Assembly: GCA_021014325.1 (NCBI GenBank)
Contig: CM037462.1
Location: 19,116,135-19,180,134, forward strand
Origin: Plazaster borealis
Taxonomy: Eukaryota > Echinodermata > Asteroidea > Forcipulatida > Labidiasteridae
Length of the DNA: 64,000 bases
Reading direction: 5' to 3'
Shown here: piece by piece, positions 10,769 through 21,609 of the stretch
How positions within the stretch are numbered: position 1 is the first letter of the stretch
Layout of the letters: the number at the start of each line of letters is the position of its first letter
Translations under genes and position numbers: made by a program
Notes under the pieces: generated by a model
Databases searched by the model: none
What the model was told of the DNA's origin: nothing
Seen by the model: only the letters and a program-made list of their open reading frames with translations

Positions 10769-11680
10769 TAATGCGTAGGCCTATTCTTCAAAAACTTAAA
10801 AGATTTCGAATAGTGTTTTTAGTATGCTTCTCATTCTCATTGCGTGACATTTTTTTAGACGCCCGCCCTCAATGTTCACAGGTCACAAAAGTACAGCTGC
10901 CGTGTGTGTGTCGTCAGTGTGTACATACCCATGTATGTAATCCAAGATCCGCATTCAAATGTGCGTATCACTGCTCTCGACGATGTACTGTACATACTAT
11001 ACAGTGACTCTGCAGCTGATGATGATGATGTCATGGATGCTGGTGCAGTGGTGGTAATTACACAGGTGAGTTTTGTTGGTTAAATGTCGCCCAAATTAAT
11101 CCAGTACAGAGGTAGCCTGATCCGTCTTGTCCACCCAGATGGGGCATCGTAGCACGAACAATGATACTGATTCTAAACAAGTAGTATTAAGCAATATAAC
11201 GTCAAGGATACTCGATACTTTTGACAGCAGTTTGCCGTCGGCTTTTTTAACGTCGGTTTACTGCACGGAGACACGATAGTGATCCGGTGATTTTATTTGA
11301 TGGAGGTTACCCGGTTTGACGACTCATCATCATGGTGACATGCATTGTCAGGATGTCACTTTACTTTGAACATTTTTTATAATAATAGGCTACTTTTAGA
11401 ACTATTGATAGCTCCGTGAGCCAACCCAATAATAGGAGTCACAAATAGAAATACCAAACATTTATAATAAAGCGCAAAAACAAAACTAGGTCACCATGCG
11501 CTGTACAAAATTAATAGATAAACCAGAAACAAGAAAAAAGAGCGAAAAACGCCATTAGTCTAGCCAAAGGCAAGGAAAACACCACTAACAATTTTAAGCA
11601 AATTGTTGGCCTCCTTAACGCCGGGTATGCCACGCTGGTGATGGGGCTACTGCTACCAAACTGGTGATGGGCATGATGGG
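10769..11680. other. No gene seen
   Basis: Mixed composition with a slightly CpG-richer patch at 10860-11030 and a (GAT)n run near 11020. No exon with both splice sites was found. Confidence 0.35.
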
Positions 11681-12771
11681 GGTACCACCATGGTGATGGA
11701 GGTACCACCATGGTGATGGAGGTACCTCCATGGTGATGGAGGTACCTCCATGGTGATGGAGATACCACCATGGTGATGGAGGTACCACCATGGTGATGGA
11801 GGTACCACGATGGTGATGGAGGTACCTCTATGGTGATGGAGATACCACCATGGTGATGGAGGTACAAACATAGTGATGGAGGTACCACGATGGTGATGGA
11901 GGTGCCACCATGGTGATGGAGATACCTCCATGGTGATGGAGGTACCTCCATGGTGATGGAGGTACCTCCATGGTGATGGAGGTACCTCCATGGTGATGGA
12001 GATACCTCCATGGTGATGGAGGTACCACCATGGTGATGGAGGTACCACCATGGTGATGGAGGTACCTCTATGGTGATGGAGATACCACCATGGTGATGGA
12101 GGTACCACCATGGTGATGGAGGTACCTCTATGGTGATGGAGATACCACCATGGTGATGGAGGTACCACCATGGTGATGGAGGTACCTCTATGGTGATGGA
12201 GATACCACCATGGTGATGGAGGTACAAACATAGTGATGGAGGTACCACGATGGTGATGGAGGTGCCACCATGGTGATGGAGGTACCACCATGGTGATGGA
12301 GGTACCACCATGGTGATGGAGGTACCACCATGGTGATGTAGGTACCTCCATGGTGATGGAGGAACCTCCATGGTGATGGAGGCACCTCCATGGTGATGGA
12401 GGTGCCACCATGGTAATGGAGGTACAAACATGGTAAAGGGGGCACCACCACCATCCATGGTAATGGAGGTACCTCCATGGTGATGGAGGTACCTCCATGG
12501 TGATGGAGATACCTCCATGGTGATGGAGGCACCTCCATGGTGATGGAGGCACCTCCATGGTGATGGAGGTGCCTCCATAGTGATGGAGGTGCCACCATGG
12601 TAATGGAGGTACAAACATGGTAAAGGAGGCACCACCACCATCCATGGTAATGGAGGTACCTCCATGGTAATGGAGGTACCTCCATGGTAATGGAGGTACC
12701 TCCATGGTGATGGAGATACCTCCATGGTGATGGGGTTACTTCCATGGTGTTGCATACCTCCATAGTGATGC
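11681..12771. repeat. 20-bp minisatellite, about 54 units
   Basis: Unit CCATGGTGATGGAGGTACCA with changes mainly at two positions (ACC/TCC, GGTAC/GATAC/GGTGC). Because 20 is not a multiple of 3, all three minus-strand frames read the same peptide cycle (SPWRYLHHHGGTSITMEVPP), so long open frames here are artefacts. Blocks of higher-order structure repeat, for instance GTACAAACATAG at 11863 and 12221. Confidence 0.95.
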
Positions 12772-14180
12772 AGTGTTCTCCACAGACTTTTTTGTTGGGA
12801 GGGTGGTATGACGTCATCGGATGGGCGCCCATCGGTATGACGTCATCATCGGCCATGATGGGGATTCGGGGAAGTCCCCCTTAGAAAACAATCCGTTATT
12901 TGGTACGGCAGTGAGCTGAGACGTCCCATTTTGAAAAATCATTTGAAGTATCAAAATAATTTTTCTAAAATAGCACACTCAGATAAAAACGGAGATGAAG
13001 AGATAAATTGACATTACAACTCACTAAATTATTTTTTTCTTAGACTGATTCGAGAAACTTTTGAGCGAAAACAATGAAAGTTGATGTGACAAAACGTCAA
13101 AAGAAATGGTCACTGAAAAATGTGTTATTTAAATTACGGAAATCCCCGGCAGAAACAACTTACAAATAATGTTCATTTTGTTCTTGAAAAGTGATGATAA
13201 TCTGGCTGATCTTGACACTTTGTGAAACAGTCGGGAGATTTTTCACAAAACTGCATTTCTTAGCTTAGCGTTCGGAAAAATTCAAGAACGTTACAATCTG
13301 CACGTATTTATTAAAGTGGGCACCTCATTGGTCATTGCTTATTGCTAGCAAATACGCTGACCAATCACCTTTCACGTACAGTAAAGCTCAGACCATTGAA
13401 GCAAGAATGGTACCTGTTATACTTCGTCTGAACCATAGTCAAAGAGTTAAAATATTTGTGCAATTTTTTCACTTATCTTGTAACTTACGACCCTCTTTGA
13501 CCTTAACTTCCTGTACAAACAGGAAGCTCTAAAATTTAAAATCCATATCTCGTGAACCATATGTCGTAAAGTCAAAATCTTTGTGACGTCTTGGAGCTAA
13601 TGACACATTTGTTATTATTAAAAACATGACCCCACTTTGATCTTTTCTTCCGGTCCAAACAGAAATTTCAAATACAAAAAAAACATTTCCTCAACCACAT
13701 GTCATAAAGTCACAATCTTTGTGCCATCTTGTAGCGTATAACAAAGTTCGTACGAAAAACATGTTTTCGTCATCGTGTGGTCATCAGGTGTCAAATTATT
13801 ACATTAATTCAAAGTTAACTATTAAAAATAAACCAAAACCCCAGTGTTTGTTCGTAACAAACTCAAGTCTAGTTGTTATTATTAACGTCTACCCTTATCA
13901 CCTCAAACCCATCATAATCCAACTGCATGTTTGACTTGATTCTGTTGGAGTGAGGACTGCACCAGTAAACGTGTATACCATTATCATTGGAGGAAGTATT
14001 GAGTTTCCTTAAAATTATTGAAAGGAGTTATAGTTAGTGTTCTGTTTTGTCATCAACAGAGCAGGCAAAAGGATGCTAGCTAGCTCTATTTATGACTGTT
14101 GGTTCCAAGTATTGTGACAAATTACATTTCCTCATTGCCTTTTTTCCATTATAAAGTGTTCCCCCTAAGCATTTCTACTA
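12772..14180. other. Intergenic; diverged 130-bp tandem units
   Basis: Between about 13380 and 13745 three diverged units share AACCATATGTCGTAAAGTCA, AATCTTTGTG and CTTTGA. Otherwise no coding signal. Confidence 0.45.
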
Positions 14181-14189
14181 AAAAGCTTC

Positions 14190-14300
14190 CACAACCCATC
14201 ATACTCCAACAGTTTACTTATTGGAACAGTACACAACCCATCATACTCCAACAGTTTATGTACTGGAACAGTACACAACCCATCATACTCCAACAGGTCC
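14190..14300. repeat. 40-bp tandem repeat, 3 copies
   Basis: ACAACCCATCATACTCCAAC recurs at 14190, 14231 and 14275 with linking TATTGGAACAGTAC. A short minisatellite without a coding role. Confidence 0.85.
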
Positions 14301-14808
14301 TGTGCTTCTGGACTGTGATTTAGTGGGTACTTTTCACAGTACTAGACCATCCAAATTCCAACAAAACCACTGTTTGATTTTGGCAGGCCTGGGTGGTTAG
14401 AGTTACATGAGATGTAAAAACACAAACATGAGAATTGGATAGTTTGCTGACAAATTACCCCAAAAGTTTTTTCATTTTACCATTGTTGATAGACTACCGC
14501 ACACTCCTTTGCCACTACTTTCAATATGATCATGTCCAATGAAGTACATGTATGCTACAAAAGGTAAATCTGAGACAATAATGATTAAGGTACTCCCATT
14601 CTTGGTTTAGCACTATTTCTGACACTCATTGTTCACACACCATCAAGCATCTTTGATCATTGATTTTATGCAACTAAAAAGCAAACATACACTTGACTTG
14701 TACGTGAGCGTATAATTTGCATCCCAGTAGTGGCAGAAAATACTGGAACAGGACATAATTGAAATGATGTAAATTAATAGATGTCCATAATTCCACAGTC
14801 TATTCATG

Positions 14809-15051
14809 TAGACGATGTGACCCTCTGTTTACATTCAAACTGCCACCTGTTGACAAAACACTGTCCAAGTCATGTTCCGCCGGGCAAGAAGACGCGTAGT
14901 CATGGTAAGATTGTGTGTACTTTCATGACGAATGACAAGAAGTTAACGAATAGCTAGCTAGCTGGCTGTCAAGTACACAGACTTTTTGCCGGGCGACACG
15001 CGCGCGCATCACGTTATGTTTTTCAAGTGACATCAGAGGTCACATTGTCTA
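14809..15051. mobile_element. MITE with TAGACGATGTGACC ends
   Basis: TAGACGATGTGACCCTCTG at the left matches CAGAGGTCACATTGTCTA at the right in inverted orientation. A solo end of the same family lies at 44103-44140. The interior has a coding-looking ATG with a donor (14873-14906), which is discounted because it is inside the element. Confidence 0.7.
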
Positions 15052-15097
15052 TAGGATTAGTAGTTTAGTTACCTGTAATACATGTAGATTGATTTAA

Positions 15098-15436
15098 AGG
15101 CCCTGTACACGTTTGGTAATTGTCAAAGACCAGCGTTCTCACTTGGTGTACCCCAACATGCATAAAATAACAAGCCTGTGAAAATTTGGGCTCAATTGGT
15201 CATCGAAGTTGCAAGAAAATGATGAAAGAAAAATCAAAATTTGAAAAATTGCAAATTCTTGCAAGAAGTTTTTATTATTTTAGTGAGAAAGTACAGTACC
15301 TCTTTCTCAAAAACTACGTTACTTCAGAGGGAGTCATTTCCTACAATGTTTTATACTATCAAAAGCCCTCCGTTGCTTGTTACCAAGTAAGTTTTTATGC
15401 TAATATTTGAGTCATTACCAAACGTGTACGATACCT
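15098..15436 (+). mobile_element. MITE family A, copy 3
   Basis: TTAA-flanked copy (15094-15097, 15437-15440), with a deletion in the internal stretch relative to copy 1. Confidence 0.85.
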
Positions 15437-15440
15437 TTAA

Positions 15441-16661
15441 GTGGTGGTTGTTATCCTCTAGAACACTTCCACAAGAAATATAGCTAGAAGTTTGAGGAGT
15501 GTAGATGGAATTAAACGAACTTCCGTTTCCTTCTTTGAGAATATTTAAAAACTAGTTGTGATGGAAAAATCTATTACATGATGTGGAAGAAAACTCAGGT
15601 CTCTGATGAAATAAAAGAATTAACAAAAATTGATAAGGAATGGAGCTCTGTATTAATCAACTGCTTCAGTACTCGGAATACACTTTTCCAATGTCCCTCT
15701 TTGTGACTGCCTAATGCATTTCAACCCTACCATGATGACTGAAGATTACTTTAATTATGTACTCTACTTGGACATTAATTAATTACAGTTTCCTTTTCGT
15801 GTATACAATGGATGAAGTATCTTAAATTCTCAGTGTTGACAGCGTGATACGTGTACAATTGTACATCATGTAGTGTAAATTGAAATTATATAATTTCCAT
15901 ACTGTGTACAACTGTGTCAAGGTCATGCTAATGTATGTACATTGTATGCAGCCTATATTTATGTATGTTTTCTGACAAATGTACATTGTACAAAATACAC
16001 TTTAAATTTATGAAGGTAGTTTAAAACAAATCAGGCTACAAATGGTCAGTGATGTTCAATTTTAAACTTATTTGAAAAGGTTTATTTAACAGTAACACTG
16101 TCCAGTAGGCCTACATAAATACATTTTTTTTGGGGGGGGGGGATCAAGGGTTTTTTTTACATAGAAGTTTTATGTGATCTATTTTAAGCATTTTTTATTG
16201 CTTTTGAAAATATTATGCACACTTCATATTTCCTTGATCTGCAAGTGTTATGATTTTACAGATATCATATTTAATATTAATGCTTTTTCAAGTGGTAGAA
16301 GATCTATCAGTCATTCATACCATACATTGTATCTTCTTAGTCACAAACAGACACTACACGTATCTTGAATTGAAGGAACAACATGTTGGCCAATAAACAG
16401 AGTACTCAACTCGGTATACAAACATTTGATACAGCAGGAAGGACAAGAAGTGTGTAATATCCTGCAAGGCTCTGCACTTGATGTATGTTTGCTTTTATTG
16501 TGACTTCAACATGTGTCTGGCCTTGAAGGTCCTTCTTGAACCTTGTTGATCAAGAGGGTTGTAGCACATTGGGTCATGTACTTACACATGAACATATTAT
16601 GCTCTAGCATGTGTATGGTGTCAGAGTGGAATCAAAAACTGTTAAAAATGTTATAACAATA
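15441..16661. other. No gene seen
   Basis: AT-rich, with a G run at 16131-16142. Short open stretches only. Confidence 0.4.
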
Positions 16662-17073
16662 ATTAATAATAATAAATTATAATACGCAGTTCTTATATAG
16701 CGCTCTATACTCCCGATGGGTGTCTCAAAGCGCTCAGTATTTTTCCTACAAGGTAAGTGGAGGTTGAAGTATGAGACCTACTCCTTTGCATAGCATCATG
16801 TAATGGTTTACAAGGTGCTGTGGCGCAATATGCAGCCAATCAAACCAGGAAAAACGGGGCGAACCCCTTCTCTTTACGATAAGTGCACCGGGTTCTTTTA
16901 CGTGCATTACACAACACACGGGACGTACGGCTTAACGTCCCATCCGAAGGACGAAGCATGTGGTTAAGTGTCTTGCTTGGACACAAGTGTCACGACTGGG
17001 ATTCGAACCCACACTCTGCTGATCAGAAACACCAGAACTTGAGTTCAGTGTTCTTATCCGCTCGGCCACGACA
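16662..17073 (-). mobile_element. tRNA-Leu-derived SINE, copy 1
   Basis: On the minus strand the head reads TGTCGTGGCCGAGCGGATAA, with a CTCAAGT anticodon loop (CAA, leucine), then the B box GGGTTCGAATCCCAGTCGTG. A core (GGGACGTTAAGCCGT, CACGTAAAAGAACCCGG) follows, and the end reads GCGCTATATAAGAACTGCG followed by (TTA)n. Full-length, transcribed by RNA polymerase III in its active days. It needs LINE machinery to move. Confidence 0.85.
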
Positions 17074-17121
17074 ATTGGCAGTTGTCTTGACAGTTTCCAA
17101 GAACAACAGATTTGAACCCAG

Positions 17122-17215
17122 TTAATAATAATACACAACATTTATTAGGCGCTTAATACAGTTGTTTCTAAGCGCACCATTGACTGTCTACGAAATAATT
17201 ACCAACCAAAACTTA
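17122..17215 (-). mobile_element. SINE tail fragment
   Basis: AATAATAATACACAACATTT and TAGGCGCTTAATACAG match the tails of the SINEs at 34759 and 50817. The head is absent. Confidence 0.7.
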
Positions 17216-17447
17216 TAACATGTATAATGAACACACGAATTATAAATCTGTACTTTTTTCAATAAATCATATGAATAATATTAAAAATCAAGCATAAGAT
17301 CAAACATACAAGGAATAAGGAACAAGAAATAATTGCAATTGCATTAATATAATGTACAGTAGCAAACTCAAAACTGATTGTTAAAGTTGGAAAAGTAAAC
17401 TACAATACAAGTCAGAACTGACCATTGCATGCTTTACTTGAGTAACT

Positions 17448-17580
17448 TGCTTTGCATGAATTCACATCCAACAGTCCAAGTGCCTAAACTGTACTGTAGG
17501 CCCTAATATCAAACTTGCTTTGCATGAATTCACATCCAACAGTCCAAGTACCTTAACTGTACTGTAGGCCCTTATATCAA
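17448..17580. repeat. 66-bp tandem duplication
   Basis: TTGCTTTGCATGAATTCACA ... CTGTACTGTAGGCCCT occurs twice, about 65 bp apart, with three mismatches. A recent local duplication. Confidence 0.9.
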
Positions 17581-18209
17581 CAAGTGCATTGGAAAATGAA
17601 CCTGTGGCTGACACAACTAGAATTAAAAGCATTGTAAATGGATGTTCTTAGAACTAAACCCTCTAATCTGGAACTTACTCAGTATTGGTGCTAGCATAAA
17701 CCCAAAATGTGCCCAACTTCCAGCCCTCCGCACACATGTTGTCTGGCCTCAACCAAAAACCCTTCTCACCCTAGTCTATCTCTGTCCTTACTCTATGTCC
17801 TTACTCTATGGTCTAACACTCCCTGACCAGAGCTGTAAAAACTAAGAACTAAAGGAATTTTTTTGATAAGAAAGACTCAAAATAAACTGGGCCATGCTGT
17901 ATGTGCACATGATGAATGAACAAAATGAACTGTGCTCAGAGGGTATTATTCCATAGAGTAAGTTGGATAAAAAGAATCCTATTTAATGGGAAATAAAACA
18001 GATGTTGTGTATCTTCACAAGTCACTGACCTGGCAGGGAAGGAAACTGAACCTCGGACCAAACCATTAGTGAATAAGGGGGTATCATACATTCGCACATT
18101 ATGTGTCCAAACATTGTACTCTCACTCCAATAGTTGATGATTCCTGAAATTCACACATTACACGATTGTTGTAAATAGATGTTTGTTGAAAATGCATCTT
18201 ACATTATAG
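17581..18209. other. No gene seen
   Basis: AT-rich sequence without coding or repeat signal. Confidence 0.35.
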
Positions 18210-19050
18210 TACAGCTGCACTTGCCCACTTTCCATGATTGCTACACCCATGGTTAAATCATGGCGGTAGAAATAAATGTATTGCACACACATTCCATTAC
18301 GTACATGTACAACATGGATACATGTACTTGCCAAGTTTCCATGGTTAAATCATGGAGGTAGAAATAAATGTATACTTATTGTACACACATTCCAGTGCAT
18401 GGACTATGTAGCCTACATACAATGTACAACATACAGCATAAGGATACTTGCCCAGTTTCCGTTGTTAAATCATGGAGGTAGAAATAAATGTATTGTACAC
18501 ACATTCCATTTACCCATTTACATGTACATGTACATGAATACAACATACATGCGTACATACATACAACATACATGTATGGATATTTGCCCAGTTTCCATGG
18601 TTAAATCATAGAGCAAGGACCAGGGCCATATTTCATGGCACTGCTTACTAATTAATTCTGCGCTTACGCGCACTGTAATGTGTGTATTTCTGTGGGACGC
18701 AGCTGTGCGTTAGTGCAGAATTCCACGGTAAGCAGAGCCATGAAATTGGGCCCAGATGTCATGGAATACATGTACATGTATTTTACACACATTCCATTAC
18801 ATGTTCTATGTAGCGTAGATAAGGATACTTAAATTGTACACACATTCCATTACAACCTACATGTATGGATACATGCCCAGTTTACATGGTTAAATCATGG
18901 AGATAGAAATGTATTGGACACACATTCCAGTCCATGGACTCTGTAGCCTACATACATACAACATAAGGATACTTGCCCAGTTTCCATGATTAAATCATGA
19001 AGGTAGAAATAAATGTATTGTACATTCATTCCATTACATATACAGAAGGA
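18210..19050. repeat. Irregular tandem repeat, 100-140 bp units
   Basis: About six units share CCCAGTTTCCATGGTTAAATC, AGGTAGAAATAAATGTATTG and ACACACATTCCATTAC, with a variable spacer rich in ACATGTAC palindromes. One unit is interrupted at 18625-18755 by unrelated sequence with a GCAGAATT motif. Confidence 0.85.
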
Positions 19051-20402
19051 ATGTAGTAAATTGATCATGTAAAATACCAATCATCATTTTTTCATAAAAA
19101 TTATGGTGTCCATGTCCCATAAATTTAAAATGAAGTTATTTGAAATAATTTTGGTATTGTATGCATTTAGAAAGTATGGCAACTGGGTAATTTTCCAAAT
19201 CGGTTTTTCAGGGTTATGAAGTGAGGTAATTAATATAAAAAGTAAAATTTGTGATCCCTTTTTTATATTTTTTAAATGGTCCAGTCCAGTTTTTGTTCAA
19301 AGCTTAATATGTACTTTTCTCAGCATGGGATTAAAAACCTTATTAACATTTTGCCTTCATTTTTTGTATGTTCTATAGGTTTTTATCACAGTGCACTAGT
19401 GTGCAGACATCTTGTTTTTCTTCCATTCAAACCAATGGGACTAAACTGAGGCTGGAAGGGAAATAGTCTGAACCCCTTTTTGATAAATTGAGAGTTAATA
19501 CTATCAGTGTCATTGTATACAGGGAATCTGACTTGGATGGGTGCAGTGTGATAAAGGTCTATTACTAAGGCATGTAATATCCATGAAATTTTAGGCTGTT
19601 TAGTTTCTACACATGAGTATTGAATAAAGCTTATTTGAGAAAATTCATAAATGAATTTGTAAATTTACAAATTTGCTTTAATATGGTCACTACATGTGTG
19701 AGTTAAGTACAAACAAATTCACAAGAGTCAAAATTGTTACATATTTCCATCGTTGACACGGGCCATACATGTAGATATCACTAATTCTGTCAATCCTTTA
19801 AATTAGCCTAAAACAATGTCCTAATTTGTTGCAAATAAGATGTCTTAGCTTATGTTTTTTTGTATGTTTATGTTATTCTATTGTTACCATTGTTAAATGA
19901 CCCTTTGAGCTACAGCTGTTGGTCATTATTTTTGTCTTTGAATACCAAGAAATAAATACAAAACATGTAAATAAATAAGTTAATTAGTTAAATTTTGTAA
20001 AAGTAAAATGTTTTGTCAATCATCAGCGGACATTGTTAGATTGGTTGTATCAAATGGTTATTTTAACTGCTGCTAAACTATCCAACAAATCGACAGCAAA
20101 GAAATCCACAAATACATGTAGGGGCAATTGTATACACAAAATATGGGAAATAATTTTATGTATGACGTGACGATGTGGTTGTGTAATGCTCATGACATTC
20201 AATTTAAATTAAAACAGTTGTAGGCCTATAGGTCGAAAGCTGTTTCAAATTTACAATTTACATTTTCAATTTACATTGATTTGCATTAATTCCCTCTGAG
20301 TGTTTTAATGCTGCATGAAGTTCCTGCTTTCTGGGGCTTTCATTGACAAATGGATCAAAATAGCTTTACTCAGTGTTATGTCCAAGCATGGTGATTAATA
20401 CA
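19051..20402. other. No gene seen
   Basis: AT-rich intergenic sequence, upstream flank of SARA. No exon recognised. Confidence 0.35.
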
Positions 20403-20410
20403 GTTAAAAT

Positions 20411-20664
20411 CAAAGATTATAGAGCGCCGAAGGCGCAAGATGCGGAACTCGGGTTGAAATGTGAAACCCCACTGGACGCCATTTCGGCAAGAAACTCTTT
20501 TGATACAACAATAGATCAGTGCCGATCAGCGCAGACAATAACCATTCCTATCAATGGGAAACGAAACATTTACTTGCTGAAATGGCGCCCATGCGTATTT
20601 CACGTTTAACAATAGATAAAGCTTCAGTTCCCTATCTTGCGCCTTCGGCGCTCTATAATCTTTG
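20411..20664. mobile_element. hAT-type MITE, 31-bp perfect inverted repeats
   Basis: Both ends carry the identical inverted 31-mer beginning CAAAGATTATAGAGCGCCGA. The direct repeat GTTAAAAT (20403-20410 and 20665-20672) is an exact 8-bp target duplication. An 8-bp duplication with CA...TG ends is the hAT pattern. 254 bp, non-coding. The perfect arms point to recent movement. Confidence 0.9.
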
Positions 20665-20845
20665 GTTAAAATGTAGAAAGGCAAAGTCAACAGTTTTATT
20701 GTTTTTCATGATGACTGTCCCCCCACCCCCTGTTCCAAAACATTTAAACTCTTAACTTTACTATGATTTAAAAATGATTGTGTTGATTGTGAGAAATCCA
20801 TATCCTGGTGGCATAATTTCCATGATGCTTGTTTGTTATGTGTTA

Positions 20846-21322
20846 GGCCAAATAACAAAAATAACGAGTTTCTCGTCCCAGCCCGTCTCCTTTTTGGCTG
20901 CCGCCTCCTTTTTTTTTTACTATTTACGATTTTACTATTATTTTTAGAAAAGGGAAAAAAAAGAAGAAAAAAAAAGGAAAATTTGAAAAAAAATACACAA
21001 AGATCCTTGGTTTAATTTTGCCTAAGAATTTGTCTAGACTCTTTTTTCACCTTTGCAATACAACGGCCGTTTCTGAATTTTGAAACTTGCTTAGCAAGTG
21101 GACTAAAAATTATACAAATCATTTGTTTTGTCATACATTGCATCAGTAAACTCAAATAGCACAATATCTGTGAATAAATATACCTTGGCCAGCCATATTT
21201 AGCATGGCGGACATGTTGTAAACAAATTGAAAAAAATTGAAAAATAGTAAATAGTAAAGCCCTGCCTCCTCCTTTTTTGTTAAAAGTCCGGACGAGAAAC
21301 TCGTTATTTTTGTTAATTGGCC
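20846..21322. mobile_element. PIF/Harbinger-type MITE, copy 1
   Basis: Ends GGCCAAATAACAAAAATAAC and (inverted) GGCCAATTAACAAAAATAAC, continuing through GAGTTTCTCGTCC on both arms. Flanked by TTA (20843-20845, 21323-21325). The 3-bp TTA duplication and GG ends fit PIF/Harbinger. Interior non-coding, shared with the copy at 56484. Confidence 0.85.
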
Positions 21323-21487
21323 TTAAATGAAATGCTACCAGAGTCAAAAACAAAACAATATGAAACTTCTAGGTTATTTAAAATGTTTTTAAACAAACTT
21401 TGAGAGAAACTGTCTCCAAATGCAAGAGTGTCCATGACCACTGAATATTTCTCTAACTTGTTAACATTTATCTCTTATCTTATCTAG

Positions 21488-21542
21488 TGTGGCCTTGTTA
21501 GTGCATGAAGACGTCATTCAATCTAGAAGACACTGAGTAAAG
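21488..21542 (+). other. ZFYVE9: 5' UTR part of SARA exon 1
   Basis: TTATCTTATCTAG| at 21487 is a plausible acceptor, so the exon holding the start codon probably begins here and an untranslated first exon lies further upstream, not located. The stretch has a stop-containing short upstream ATG (ATGAAGACG). Confidence 0.45.
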
Positions 21543-21609
21543 ATGGATTCCTTCTTAGCTGCAGCATCAGATTTAGACAGCATTCTGGATCAGTTTGAAC
21601 GTAATGAAG
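21543..21609 (+). CDS. ZFYVE9: SARA coding exon 1
   Basis: Encodes [20 protein letters not shown] and NE, resembling the conserved N-terminal motif of SARA/endofin. Donor GAAG|GTTAGT; phase 1 out. Context AAAGATGG supports the start. Confidence 0.88.

Noticed and set aside
11511..12856. Several minus-strand open frames up to 414 codons
   Set aside because: They are artefacts of the 20-bp minisatellite, which is free of stops in every minus frame.
14873..14906. Short coding-like exon MFRRARRRVVM followed by a good donor (GTAAGA)
   Set aside because: It lies inside a MITE (14809-15051) and no partner exon was found.
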